A DNA stretch of 64,000 nucleotides from Streptomyces pactum (GTDB taxonomy: Bacteria > Actinomycetota > Actinomycetes > Streptomycetales > Streptomycetaceae). A program made the translations under genes and the position numbers. The first letter of the stretch is position 1, and each line of letters opens with the position of its first letter. The stretch spans positions 4,154,001 through 4,218,000 of the forward strand of contig NZ_JACYXC010000001.1 in assembly GCF_016031615.1 (NCBI RefSeq). The letters are read 5' to 3'. Below, piece after piece: positions 1 through 10,345 of the stretch. Below the pieces are notes generated by a model that had not been told where the DNA came from, did no database searches, and was given only the letters and a program-made list of their open reading frames with translations.

Positions 1-224
1 ACAACGTCACTGTCATCGCCTGTATCGGCCCGGCCACCGCGAAGACCGCGGAGGAGCACGGGCTGCGGGTGGACGTGCTGTCGCCCGAGCCCTCGGTGCA
101 GAAGCTGGCCGAGGCGCTCGCGGACTTCGGGGCGGCGCGGCGGGATGCCGCGATCCAGGCCGGTGACCCGGTCACCCGCCCGAGCGAGCGGCGGCCAGGA
201 TCGCGGAGGAGGGCACGGAGTTGA
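1..224 (+). CDS. hemD: Uroporphyrinogen-III synthase / C-methyltransferase, C-terminal end (partial)
   Basis: This is the 3-prime end of a gene that enters from the left; the frame starts at base 3 and stops with TGA at 222-224. The visible residues include VIACIGPATAKTAEEHGLRV and a following stretch typical of the last lobe of HemD, the enzyme that closes hydroxymethylbilane to uroporphyrinogen III in tetrapyrrole synthesis. In streptomycetes HemD is commonly fused to a methyltransferase domain, but that part would lie outside the window. The last 20 or so residues are arginine-rich. The stop overlaps the TTG start of hemB, so the two are translationally coupled. Confidence 0.85.
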   Translation, partial: NVTVIACIGPATAKTAEEHGLRVDVLSPEPSVQKLAEALADFGAARRDAAIQAGDPVTRPSERRPGSRRRARS

Positions 225-1255
225 GTGGAGGGACCCGGCCGGACGGCCGGTACGAGGCGCGGTACGGGCAGTTCCCGGGGGCCCGGCCGCGCCGGCTGCG
301 GGTGAACCCGGCGATGCGGCGGATGGTCGCGGAGACCCGGCTGCACCCGGCGGAGCTGATCCTGCCCGCGTTCGTCCGGGAGGGCCTCACCGAGCCGGCG
401 CCGCTGGCGGCCATGCCCGGTGTCGTCCAGCACACCCGCGACACGCTGCGCCGGGCCGCCGCCGAGGCGGTCGAGGCCGGGGTGGGCGGCATCATGCTCT
501 TCGGCGTGCCGGAGGAGTCGAAGAAGGACGCGGTCGGCACCCCCGGCACCGACCCGGACGGCATCCTCCAGGTGGCCCTGCGGGACGTGCGGGCCGAGGT
601 CGGTGACGACCTGGTGGTCATGTCCGACCTGTGCCTGGACGAGCACACCGACCACGGCCACTGCGGGGTGCTGGACGCCGCGGGCCGGGTGGACAACGAC
701 GCCACGCTGGAGCGGTACGCCGAGATGGCCCGGGCGCAGGCCGACGCGGGTGCGCACGTGGTCGGGCCCAGCGGCATGATGGACGGCCAGGTCCGGGTGA
801 TCCGTGAGGCGCTGGACGGCGCCGGCCACCAGGACGTGTCGATCCTGGCGTACACCGCCAAGTACGCCTCGGCGTTCTACGGCCCGTTCCGGGAGGCGGT
901 CGGTTCCTCGCTGCAGGGCGACCGGAAGACGTACCAGCAGGACCCGGCGAACGCCCGGGAGTCGCTGCGCGAGCTGGCGCTGGACCTCGCCGAGGGCGCG
1001 GACATGGTGATGGTCAAGCCGGCGCTGCCGTACCTGGACATCCTGGCGCGGATCGCGGCGGAGGTGGACGTGCCGGTGGCCGCCTACCAGATCTCCGGCG
1101 AGTACGCGATGGTCGAGGCGGCCGCCGCCAACGGCTGGATCGAGCGGGACCGGGCGATCATGGAGACGCTGACGTCCATCCGCCGGGCGGGCGCGGGCCT
1201 GATCCTCACCTACTGGGCGACCGAGGTCGCGCGGCGGCTGGGGCGCGAGGGGTAG
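221..1255 (+). CDS. hemB: Delta-aminolevulinic acid dehydratase (porphobilinogen synthase)
   Basis: The 344-residue product condenses two 5-aminolevulinate molecules to porphobilinogen in the cytoplasm, an early step of heme, siroheme and cobalamin synthesis. Both active-site lysines are visible, one in YTAKYASAFYGPFRE (about residue 214) and one in MVKPALPYLDIL (about residue 265). The metal-binding segment reads DLCLDEHTDHGHCG, which keeps two of the three cysteines of the zinc type and has Asp at the third, as in mixed zinc/magnesium enzymes. The TTG at 221 overlaps the upstream hemD stop and follows a purine-rich GGAGGGCACGGAG. The length is normal for the family. A strong intrinsic terminator follows about 80 bp downstream, so hemB is the last gene of the heme operon. 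Confidence 0.96.
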   Translation: MSGGTRPDGRYEARYGQFPGARPRRLRVNPAMRRMVAETRLHPAELILPAFVREGLTEPAPLAAMPGVVQHTRDTLRRAAAEAVEAGVGGIMLFGVPEESKKDAVGTPGTDPDGILQVALRDVRAEVGDDLVVMSDLCLDEHTDHGHCGVLDAAGRVDNDATLERYAEMARAQADAGAHVVGPSGMMDGQVRVIREALDGAGHQDVSILAYTAKYASAFYGPFREAVGSSLQGDRKTYQQDPANARESLRELALDLAEGADMVMVKPALPYLDILARIAAEVDVPVAAYQISGEYAMVEAAAANGWIERDRAIMETLTSIRRAGAGLILTYWATEVARRLGREG

Positions 1256-1337
1256 CCGGCCGGGCCGCCCCGGGACCGCGGACGGCGGGAGGCCGTCGCC
1301 CGGTCGTCGTTCCGTTGTCCCGTCGCTGCGCGGCGGA

Positions 1338-1382
1338 GCCGTCCGGCCGCATCCCCGCGGGGGTGCGGCCGGACGGCTTTTT
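1338..1382 (+). terminator. Rho-independent terminator of the hem operon
   Basis: A perfect 14-bp stem (GCCGTCCGGCCGCA pairing with its complement at 1364-1377) encloses a C/G-rich loop and is followed by five T residues at 1378-1382. A T tract is uncommon after streptomycete hairpins, which makes this a convincing end of hemB transcription. Confidence 0.9.
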
Positions 1383-1385
1383 CGC

Positions 1386-1500
1386 GGTGGTGCGTTGTGT
1401 GGTGCGCGTGGTGCACGCGGTGCACGTGGTGCGGTGGTGCGTGGTGTTGTGGCGCCGCGGTGCGTGGTGCGGTGGTGCGTGGTGCGGTGGTGCGTGGCGC
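1386..1500. repeat. Degenerate GGTGCGTGGTGCGGT-type tandem repeat
   Basis: About 110 bp just past the hem terminator consist of short alternations of GTGGTGC and GGTGCGTGGTGCGGT, with the last three copies nearly identical. It lies in the convergent gap between hemB and the AMIN-like gene and carries no credible coding frame. It looks like slippage-generated low-complexity DNA. Confidence 0.7.
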
Positions 1501-1574
1501 CGGCCCGGGGGCCCACCCGGCCCGGGAGGGGCGGGGCCGGACCGCACCGGCCGGCCCGGGGGCCGGTCAGCCGG

Positions 1575-2153
1575 TCACCAGGTGTGGGCGACGTCCACGA
1601 TCAGCTGGTCACCGGACTGCAGGACCCGGAACGGCAGCCGGGCGCGGGTGCCCACGGCGACCTGGGTCTGTCCCTCGAAGCTGGCTCCGAAGCGGGTGTC
1701 CTTGAACGTCTGGTAACCGGCGATGTTCACGCCCGGCAGCGGCTGACCGGCCTGGCCGGGGTAGACGACGCTGCCGTCGGCCGGGTTGTAGCTGGGGGCG
1801 CCCACGAAAATCTGGAGGATGGCGCCGCCGTTGACGGGGATCGGCTCCCCGGAACCGTCCTGGTAGAACTTGTCCACGTAGCCGACGTGGTAGCCCACCT
1901 TGCCGGCGCTGGCACCCGGGATGTCGAAGACCATGCGGTCGTAGCAGTCGTGCTGACCGGTACGGATGTTGCCGAGCGGCTTGTAGAAGGTGTCCGCGCT
2001 GGTCTTGTTGGCGCTGCCCCAGGCGGTGGAACAGGCCGCGGCGGCCTTCGTGCCGGTGGCCTCGCCGGTCGCCGCCCCGGCCGTACCGGCGGCGGTCACC
2101 AGACCGGCGCCTGCCAGCGTGAGCGCCGCGAGCGCAGTACCCCAACGTCGCAT
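1575..2153 (-). CDS. Secreted AMIN-like domain protein
   Basis: The 192-residue product starts with a clear Sec signal peptide (MRRW, then a hydrophobic Ala/Leu stretch to about residue 28, AGAATG cleavage region). The mature part contains YDRMVFDIPGASAGKVGYHV followed by YVDKFYQDGSGEPIPVNGGA and ends RLPFRVLQSGDQLIVDVAH. That pattern is typical of actinobacterial AMIN-like secreted proteins or lipoproteins, whose beta-sandwich is thought to bind cell-wall or glycan ligands. No lipobox cysteine sits at the cleavage point, so it is probably released. It is monocistronic and convergent with hemB. The precise function is unknown. Confidence 0.75.
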   Translation of the reverse strand: MRRWGTALAALTLAGAGLVTAAGTAGAATGEATGTKAAAACSTAWGSANKTSADTFYKPLGNIRTGQHDCYDRMVFDIPGASAGKVGYHVGYVDKFYQDGSGEPIPVNGGAILQIFVGAPSYNPADGSVVYPGQAGQPLPGVNIAGYQTFKDTRFGASFEGQTQVAVGTRARLPFRVLQSGDQLIVDVAHTW

Positions 2154-2580
2154 GAGTTACCCCCAGTGAAGAACGGTGGAAAAAACGGAAAAGCCCGAGG
2201 GAAGTCCTCCAGGCCACCGGGTGTGACCCCTCATCCTCCGGTGGGGTTGCGTGGGGATCGCACTTCGGACCGAACTTGGCGTGAAACGACGGTTGTTGTT
2301 CGCGCGGTGCCGCGCCGGCCGCGCAGCCGGCCCGCGGTGGGGCGGATCCGGCCCGTTGTCCGTCGGCGTTCGTGCGCCGGTCGGGGCTGGTGCGCCGGCC
2401 GTCGGCAGGGGCGCCGGACCGGCCGGCGGGCGGGGGTGCCGGGGGCGGGGCGGCCGGGCCGCGCGGTGACCGGTCCGGCGGTGGGGACGGGTTTCCGCCG
2501 TCCCTTCACGGCGGGTCCCCCTCGTCCGGCACCGGCTCTACCATGCGCACGGTGTCGGTCGGGTTGCGGGAGGGGACGCA

Positions 2581-4484
<1,904 letters not shown>

Positions 4485-4915
4485 TCGGTGTTGATTGATG
4501 GCGTCCGAGCCGGCCTCGGCCGACCGGTGCCGATCGACCCGGTGCGGACCGGCCGACCGGTCCGGACCGGCGTTTGGACGGGCCGGGTGGGCCGGCCGGG
4601 CGCACCGGCGCCGCGCGTGCCGTCGCCGGATGGACGCGCCTGGACGAGGGACGGCGGTTCTGGGGTACGGGCCGGTCCCGCCGGTCCGGCGGGACCCGGG
4701 CGGGCGGTCCGGCGGGACGGGCGGGCGGTCCGGGTGTGCGGTCCGGACGGGCCGCGGTCCGGCACCGCGACGGCCGGCAGCCGGCCGGGTGTCGGTGCAG
4801 CTCCGGGCCGGTGGGCGGGGCCGTCGGCCGGGCGGCTGCCCGCGATTACCCGAACAGGTGGCGGGTAGGCTACGGGGCCAGCCCTGCACAGTCTTGGCCC
4901 CAGGAAGGAACGCGT
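4485..4915. other. Non-coding gap upstream of prcB
   Basis: No convincing gene is seen in these 431 bp. The sequence is rich in short CCGGACGGGC-type repeats (for example around 4500-4620 and 4680-4760). The last 70 bp become less biased and contain TAGGCT at 4866-4871, a possible -10 box for prcB about 45 bp before its start. The -35 region is not clear. Confidence 0.45.
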
Positions 4916-5761
4916 ATGACTACCGGTCCCCGCGGCACAGGCGGACTGCCGCCCGCCTTCACGGCGTCCGCGAGCTCGTCCTTCGTCGAGTTCCTGTCGG
5001 CCCATGCCCCGGACATGCTTCCGGCGCACCGCAAGCTGCCCGTACCGCACGAGGGATTCGAGGCGCCGCACGGGACCACCGTGCTGGCCGCGGCCTACGC
5101 GGACGGCGTGCTGGTGGCCGGCGACCGCCGGGTGACCATGGGCAACCTCATCGCGCACCGCGAGTACGAGAAGGTCTTCCCCGCCGACGAGCACTCCGCG
5201 GTGGCCATCGCCGGCACCGCGGGCATCGCGGTGGAGCTGGTCAAGCTCTTCCAGCTGGAGCTGGAGCACTACGAGAAGATCGAGGGCATGCCGCTCTCGC
5301 TGGTCGGTAAGGCGAACCGTCTCACCACCATGGTCCGCGGCAACCTCGGCCTGGCGATGCAGGGTCTCGCGGTGGTGCCGCTCTTCGCCGGCTACGACCT
5401 CGACAAGGGCGTCGGCCGCATCTTCTCCTACGACGTGACCGGCGGCCGGACCGAGGAACGGGGCTTCGCGACCACCGGTTCGGGTTCGGTCTATGCCCGG
5501 GGCTCCCTCAAGAAGCTGTACCGCGAGGGCATGTCCGAGGAGGAGATCACCACCGTGGCGGTGCAGGCGCTCTACGACGCCGCCGACGACGACTCCGCCA
5601 CCGGCGGCCCGGACCTCACCCGGCGGCTGTTCCCGCTGATCGCGCTGGTCACCGAGGACGGCTACCGGCAGCTCGGCCAGGACGAGGTGGCCGGCATCGC
5701 GCGTGCGGTGGTGGACCGCCGGGGCGAAGCCCCCGACGGACCGCTCGCCCCCGTGCTGTAG
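4916..5761 (+). CDS. prcB: Proteasome beta subunit, orphan paralogue
   Basis: The 281-residue product is a 20S proteasome beta subunit, the proteolytic ring component that degrades pupylated or otherwise targeted proteins. A propeptide of about 53 residues ends before the conserved PHG-TTV cleavage site, so the mature enzyme would start at Thr54. The expected partners Asp70 (GDRR) and Lys86 (EKVF) are present at the correct spacing from it, so the active site looks intact. GTAGIAVELVKLFQLELEHYEK and TGSGSVYARGS are also family-typical. The ATG at 4916 has AGGAAGGA a few bases upstream. Unlike the usual dop-pup-prcB-prcA-pafA cluster, none of those genes is adjacent, so this appears to be a second, dispersed copy. 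A hairpin terminator follows. Confidence 0.93.
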   Translation: MTTGPRGTGGLPPAFTASASSSFVEFLSAHAPDMLPAHRKLPVPHEGFEAPHGTTVLAAAYADGVLVAGDRRVTMGNLIAHREYEKVFPADEHSAVAIAGTAGIAVELVKLFQLELEHYEKIEGMPLSLVGKANRLTTMVRGNLGLAMQGLAVVPLFAGYDLDKGVGRIFSYDVTGGRTEERGFATTGSGSVYARGSLKKLYREGMSEEEITTVAVQALYDAADDDSATGGPDLTRRLFPLIALVTEDGYRQLGQDEVAGIARAVVDRRGEAPDGPLAPVL

Positions 5762-5818
5762 TCCGGCCCGCGCCGCCGCCCGCCCCGGCCGGTGGGCCCG
5801 CGCCGGCTCCCGGCCCCC

Positions 5819-5842
5819 GGGCCCGCACCCAGGTGCGGGCCC
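5819..5842 (+). terminator. Hairpin terminator after prcB
   Basis: GGGCCCGCACC at 5819-5829 pairs perfectly with 5832-5842 across a 2-base gap (in practice a slightly shorter stem with a small loop). It lies 58 bp after the prcB stop. There is no T tract, as is usual in streptomycetes. Confidence 0.7.
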
Positions 5843-6226
5843 GCGGTCGTTCCGGGGGCCGCCGGTACGCCGTGCGGCGCGGCCGTTCCGTGCGAGCCGG
5901 ACGGCGGTTGACCCGGGCCTCACGCGCGCACGGCACACGCGGCCCAGGCCTCACCCGCACAGGCCTCACCGCACAGGCATCGCGCGGCCCGGACGCCGCG
6001 CGGCCCGGGCGTCGCGCCCGCGTCGGGTGGCGCCGAGGGCCCGGGCCACAGCGCGTACCGCCCGGGTCCGTGCCGCTCGTTTCCGTGCCACCCGTGTTCG
6101 CTGCTCGTGTGCGCCGCCCGGGCCCGTGCCGCCAGGGCCCATGCCGCCCGGGCCCGGGCCGCCCGTGCCCGGGCCGCCCGTGCCCGTATCGCCCGGGTTC
6201 GGCGCCCGTGCCGGTTCTTCGGGGCG
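5843..6226. other. Low-complexity convergent intergenic region
   Basis: The gap between prcB and the convergent aminotransferase gene holds many short GGCCCGTGCC/GCCCGGGCC repeats, especially at 6100-6190, which give spurious Arg/Ala/Pro-rich frames on both strands. I see no gene or regulatory site in it. Confidence 0.5.
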
Positions 6227-7378
6227 TCAGCCGGCGACGGCCGCCCAGGCCGCCCGTGCCGCGGTCCGGGCGGCGTCCGCGTCGGTGTCGCGGCCGGTGG
6301 CGCGCAGGGCGTCGGCCAGTGCGGTCAGCGAGCGCTCCACCACCTCCGGCGTGGCGTCCGGACCGTAGTGGTTGACCCGGATCATCTCCCGGGCCAGCGC
6401 GCCTCCGCCGGCGACCAGCGGCAGCGAGGGGGTGCCGGCCAGGGCGGCGGCGACCAGTTCGCGGGCGTCCAGGGCGTCCGGGGCGCGGAGGGTGGTGGCC
6501 ACCGGGGCGGCGTCCAGGGGGTCGGTGACGTACGGGCGCAGGCGCTCCGCCGGCGGCACCGCGCCGTCGTACAGCGCGAGGGTCCCGGCGCGGGTGGCGG
6601 CGGCCGCCGCGCGGTGCCGGGTGATGGAGGCGGCCAGGCCGCCGGTCGCCTCGATGCGGTCGATGGACGCCTCCAGCGCCAGCATCTCCAGCTGGGCGGG
6701 GGCGTGCGGCAGGGCGGCGCGGCCGGCGTCGATCCAGCGCTCCTTCCAGTCCAGCAGGGAGAGGTAGGAGCGGCGCGGGGCCCGCGGGTTGGCGGTGATC
6801 CGCTCCCAGGCCCGCTCACCGACCGAGACCGCCGAGACGCCGGCCGGCCCGCCCATCGCCTTCTGCGCGCCGATGACGCACAGGTCCACGCCCCAGGCGT
6901 CGGTGTGCAGCGGCTCGGCGGCGACCGAGGCCACGGCGTCCAGCATCAGCAGCGCGCCGTGCGCCCGGACCACCTCGCCGATCTCCGCGACCGGGTTGGT
7001 GTTGCCGGTGGCGGCCTCCGCGTGCACCAGGGAGACCAGTTCGGTGCCGGGGTGCTCGGCGAGCGCGGTGGCGATGCGCTCGGCGGAGGCGGCGGTGTCG
7101 TAGGGCACCTCGATGTCCACCACCTCGGCGCCGCAGTCGCGCAGCCAGCCGCCGAAGGTCTGCCCGTACGGGCCGGTGATCACGTTCAGCGCGGTGGCGC
7201 CGGGGCGGGCGGCGCTCCGGATGGCGCCCTCCAGCGGCAGCAGTGCCTCACCCTGCATCACGATCACATCGGCGGCGGTCCCCATCACCTCGGCGACGCG
7301 GCGTTCGATCGCGGCGAAACGGGCCGCGGTCAGCGGCGGCTGGTCGAGCAGGACGGTGTGGAGGTGCTGGTCGGACAC
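6227..7378 (-). CDS. PLP-dependent class V aminotransferase (alanine-glyoxylate/serine-pyruvate type)
   Basis: The 383-residue product has the fold-type I class V pattern. GPYGQTFGGWL is at about residues 69-79, LMLDAVAS supplies the PLP-pairing Asp (about 147), and VIGAQKAMGGPAG supplies the Schiff-base Lys (about 173). VNHYGPDATPEVV near residue 340 is the usual C-terminal carboxylate-binding segment. The family transfers amino groups between small amino acids (Ala, Ser, aminoethylphosphonate) and glyoxylate or pyruvate; the substrate cannot be chosen from sequence. It is divergent from the ArsR-MFS unit and shares a 167-bp intergenic region containing an AT-rich palindrome, so it may be co-regulated with it. 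Confidence 0.88.
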   Translation of the reverse strand: MSDQHLHTVLLDQPPLTAARFAAIERRVAEVMGTAADVIVMQGEALLPLEGAIRSAARPGATALNVITGPYGQTFGGWLRDCGAEVVDIEVPYDTAASAERIATALAEHPGTELVSLVHAEAATGNTNPVAEIGEVVRAHGALLMLDAVASVAAEPLHTDAWGVDLCVIGAQKAMGGPAGVSAVSVGERAWERITANPRAPRRSYLSLLDWKERWIDAGRAALPHAPAQLEMLALEASIDRIEATGGLAASITRHRAAAAATRAGTLALYDGAVPPAERLRPYVTDPLDAAPVATTLRAPDALDARELVAAALAGTPSLPLVAGGGALAREMIRVNHYGPDATPEVVERSLTALADALRATGRDTDADAARTAARAAWAAVAG

Positions 7379-7486
7379 GGTGGCTCACTTCGTACGGTCG
7401 GCGGTCCGGCGCGCGGGTGCCCCTGAGGGGCGGACGGGCCCGAACGCCTGGGGCGAGAGTACAGCGCCCCTCCCCGGACCGCTTTC

Positions 7487-7514
7487 CCAAGTTTATTTTG
7501 CAAAAATACTTTGG
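7487..7514. promoter_or_regulatory. AT-rich palindromic operator, probable ArsR-family binding site
   Basis: A 28-bp imperfect inverted repeat runs from CCAA to TTGG around a perfect 10-bp core TTTTGCAAAA (7496-7505). It is strikingly AT-rich for this genome. It sits between the divergent aminotransferase and ArsR genes, immediately upstream of and overlapping the -35 box of the regulator promoter, which fits autorepression. Confidence 0.75.
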
Positions 7515-7539
7515 CAAAGCGGGGAGGCGTGCCTACGCT
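7511..7539 (+). promoter_or_regulatory. Leaderless promoter of the ArsR-MFS operon
   Basis: TTGGCA (7511-7516) and TACGCT (7534-7539) are separated by exactly 17 bp. Initiation 6-7 bases after the -10 box would fall on the ATG at 7546. No ribosome-binding site precedes that ATG, so the transcript is predicted to be leaderless. Confidence 0.7.
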
Positions 7540-7545
7540 GGCGCC

Positions 7546-8367
7546 ATGGCCGATCACGAGCGGGACCCCCGGGAACGCGTCCTCGACCCCGAGCGGGACA
7601 CCGAGGCGATGAAGGCGCTCACCCATCCGCTGCGCATCCGGCTGCTGGCGCTGCTGCGACAGCACGGGCCGGCCACCGCCAGCGAACTGGCGGTGCGCAC
7701 CGCCGAGTCGTCCGCGTCCACCAGCTACCACCTGCGGGTGCTGGCGAAGCACGGGTTCGTGGCGGAGGCGGAGCACCGGGACGGACGGGAGCGGCGCTGG
7801 CGGGCGGTGCACGAGGTGACGTCCTGGGACAACCGGGCGATGGGCGCCGCCCCGGCCGGCCGGGCGTTCCTCGACGCCGTGCGCCGGCGCCAGATCGAGC
7901 ACTTCGAGCGGGCGCTCGTGGAGCACGAGGAGGACCTGGCGGCCGGCCGGCTCGGGGAGGAGTGGTTCGAGGCGTCCGCCATCACCGACCTGCTGGTACG
8001 GCTGACCCCGGAGTCGCTCACCGAGCTGCTGCGCACGGTGTCCCGGACGGTCGAGGAGCTGACCGCCCGCGACCGGGACGACCCCCGCGCCGGCCCGGTG
8101 GTGCTGGTGACCGCGGGGCTGGCCGTGGCGGAGTCCGACCCGCGCGACCGCAAGGACACCGGTCCGTCGCCGGCGGCGGAGGGTGACGCCGGTTCGTCAC
8201 CGGCGGTGGGAGGTGACGCCGGCGCGGGGAGCGGTGCGACCGGTGGCGCCGGGGCGGGGCGTGCCGGGCACGGTGGCGCGGGCGCGGGCGCGGGCGCGGG
8301 GCGCGGCGGGCGCGATGACGCGGGCGCGGGCGATGGCGCGGGGCGTGGTGCGGAGGGTGCGTCATGA
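7546..8367 (+). CDS. ArsR-family winged-helix transcriptional regulator with long Gly/Ala tail
   Basis: The 273-residue product has an N-terminal winged helix (about residues 20-95). It starts AMKALTHPLRIRLLALLRQHG, the recognition region is SSASTSYHLRVLAKHGF, and the wing is DGRERRW, as in ArsR/HTH_20 regulators that control drug or metabolite exporters. The middle part is a ligand- or dimerisation-type helical region. The last 80 residues are almost only Gly, Ala, Asp, Ser and Arg and look disordered. ATG 7546 is chosen because of the leaderless promoter upstream. The stop overlaps the next ATG (ATGA at 8364), so the regulator and the MFS gene form one operon. Confidence 0.9.
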   Translation: MADHERDPRERVLDPERDTEAMKALTHPLRIRLLALLRQHGPATASELAVRTAESSASTSYHLRVLAKHGFVAEAEHRDGRERRWRAVHEVTSWDNRAMGAAPAGRAFLDAVRRRQIEHFERALVEHEEDLAAGRLGEEWFEASAITDLLVRLTPESLTELLRTVSRTVEELTARDRDDPRAGPVVLVTAGLAVAESDPRDRKDTGPSPAAEGDAGSSPAVGGDAGAGSGATGGAGAGRAGHGGAGAGAGAGRGGRDDAGAGDGAGRGAEGAS

Positions 8368-9848
8368 GCGGCGCTCGTCCGCGTCCGTCCGGGGCGGCGG
8401 AGACCGCCGGGCTGGACCCGCGCACCGCGCGCCGCCGGTTCGTCGCGGTCTCCTTCCTCTTCTGGCTGCCGCTCGGCCTGTACATCGCCCCCCACGTGCT
8501 GCTGCTCACCGAACGGGGTCTCGCACTCTCCGCCGTCGCGGTGTGCTTCGCCGCGCACTCGACCACCGTCGCGGTCCTGGAACTGCCCACCGGGGGCTTC
8601 TCCGACGCGATGGGCCGCCGCGTCGTCCTCGCCGCCGCCGGGCTGCTCAACCTGGCCGCGCTGGTGCTTCAGGGTCTGGGCACCACCCTGTGGGTGCTGG
8701 TCCTCGCCAATGTGCTGATGGGCTCCGGCCGCGCGCTGTCCAGCGGGCCCGCCGAAGCCTGGTACGTGGACACCGTGCACGCCCACTCCGGGCCGGGCGC
8801 CGAGATACGCACCGGCATCGCCCGCGGCCACACCGCCGCCGCGGTGGCGCTCGCGGTGGGCACCCTGCTCGGCGGGCTGCTGCCCTGGCTCCTCGGTCTC
8901 GGCGCCGACCCCGGGTCCTGGCTGCGCGACCACACCTCCGGGCTGGTGCTGCCGCTGTCCGTGCCGATGCTGGTGGGCGCCGCCGTCGCCGCCGGCTTCG
9001 TGGCGTACGTGCTGACCGCGCTGCCCGAACCGCCCCGGCCGCGGGCCACCCTGGGCGCGGCGCTGCGCGGCGTGCCGGCCACCGTGGCCGCCGGAGTGCG
9101 GCTGGGCGCGCGGGACGCGGTGCTCCGCCGGGTGCTGCTGACCGCCGGTGCGGTGGCCACCGGGCTGGTCACCATCGAACTGCTCGCCCCCGGCCGGGTG
9201 GCGGACACCACCGGCGCCGCCGAATCGGGCGCGGTGGTCTTCGCCGGGCTCGCCGCCGCCGGGTTCGCGGTCAACGGTCTGGGCAGCCATCTCGCCCCGG
9301 CCACCGTACGGTTCGCCGGCGGCCGGCCGGAGCGCGCGGTGCTGGTGGCGCTGGGGGCCGCGGCGGCCGGCCTGGTCCTGCTCGGCGCCACCGCCGCGAC
9401 CGGCCATCCGCTCGCCCCGGTGGCGGCCGTGACCGGGTACCTGCTGGTCTACGTCGGGCTGGGCGCGGCCGGGCCCAACGAGAACGAGCTGATGCACCAC
9501 CGGGTGGACACCACCGCCCGGGCCACCGCGCTGTCGCTCCAGTCGCTCTCCCTGCAATTCGTCGGCGGAGCGGCCGGGTTCGTGGCCGGCGGACTGCCGA
9601 CCGGGCCGCTGCCGTGGCTGTTCGGCGCGGTCGTGGTGGCGGGGGGCGCGCTGCTCTGGGCCGGACGCACACCCGCCGGCCCGCCGGCGGCCGCCGGGTC
9701 GGTGCCGTCGTCCGGGGCGGTGACGCCGGCCGGCGCGGGGCCGACCGCCGACGGGGTGGAAGGAGCCGGTGTGGTGGAAGGGGCCGAGGCGGCGGAAGGG
9801 GCCGGGTCGGCCGCGGGCGGTGCGCCGGCCGGTGACCCGCGGCCTTAG
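8364..9848 (+). CDS. MFS transporter
   Basis: The 494-residue membrane protein has about twelve hydrophobic helices and the MFS loop signature DAMGRRVVLAAAGLLN between helices 2 and 3. It begins in the cytoplasm (RTARRRFVAVSFLFWLPLGLYI) and ends in a long Ala/Gly/Glu-rich tail after residue 430. It is translationally coupled to the upstream ArsR regulator by an ATGA overlap, so it is most likely an efflux pump induced when the regulator is released by its ligand. The exported compound is unknown. Confidence 0.88.
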   Translation: MSGARPRPSGAAETAGLDPRTARRRFVAVSFLFWLPLGLYIAPHVLLLTERGLALSAVAVCFAAHSTTVAVLELPTGGFSDAMGRRVVLAAAGLLNLAALVLQGLGTTLWVLVLANVLMGSGRALSSGPAEAWYVDTVHAHSGPGAEIRTGIARGHTAAAVALAVGTLLGGLLPWLLGLGADPGSWLRDHTSGLVLPLSVPMLVGAAVAAGFVAYVLTALPEPPRPRATLGAALRGVPATVAAGVRLGARDAVLRRVLLTAGAVATGLVTIELLAPGRVADTTGAAESGAVVFAGLAAAGFAVNGLGSHLAPATVRFAGGRPERAVLVALGAAAAGLVLLGATAATGHPLAPVAAVTGYLLVYVGLGAAGPNENELMHHRVDTTARATALSLQSLSLQFVGGAAGFVAGGLPTGPLPWLFGAVVVAGGALLWAGRTPAGPPAAAGSVPSSGAVTPAGAGPTADGVEGAGVVEGAEAAEGAGSAAGGAPAGDPRP

Positions 9849-10345
9849 ACCGCGTTCTCCGACTCCGGCGTCGGACGCGGGTCCACGGCCGGCCGGCGGC
9901 GCGCCCGACCCGCCCCCGGCCCTGGACCCTGTTCTCCGACCCCGGCCCGGGACTTTGTTCTCCGATTCCGGCGTTGGGCCCTGCTCTCCGACTCCTCCGC
10001 TGCCGGGGCGCGCCTGCCGAAGTGGGCCCCACCACCGCTCCCGGGGCCTGGATCGGGTCCCCCGGGACCCGGCGGGACGGCCCCCGGGACTCCGGGCGCG
10101 CCGCGGGCCCGGCCGCCCGCACCCGTCAGGCCCACCGTCCCGCCGTCCGGCAGCCGCACACTCCCGCCGTCCGGCAGCCGCACACTCCCGTCGTCCGGCA
10201 GCCGCACCGTCCGGCAGCCGCACACTCCCGTCGTCCGGCAGCCGCACCGTCCGGCAGCCGCGCACCCGTCGTCCGGCAGCCGCACCGTCCGGCAGCCCCG
10301 CACTCCCGCCGTCCGGCGCGCCCGGCGCCCGCTCACCGGGCTCCC
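9849..10345. repeat. Intergenic region with two families of direct repeats
   Basis: No gene is supported here. The left part contains four copies of a TTCTCCGACTCC-like motif (9855, 9932, 9958 and, as CTCTCC, 9984). The right part (about 10137-10310) is a minisatellite in which GTCCGGCAGCCGCAC recurs at least seven times, alternating with or without an ACTCCCGTC insert. Arrays of this kind between convergent genes arise by replication slippage, and variable spacers of CRISPR type are absent. Confidence 0.8.

Noticed and set aside
4485..5761. A complete proteasome (dop-pup-prcB-prcA-pafA) cluster
   Set aside because: Only the beta subunit is present. The neighbours are a kinase gene and an aminotransferase gene, and no Pup-like short frame ending in GGE or GGQ precedes it.
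10137..10310. A CRISPR-like array
   Set aside because: The units are contiguous or separated by the same short insert. There are no unique spacers of 30-40 bp and no cas genes.
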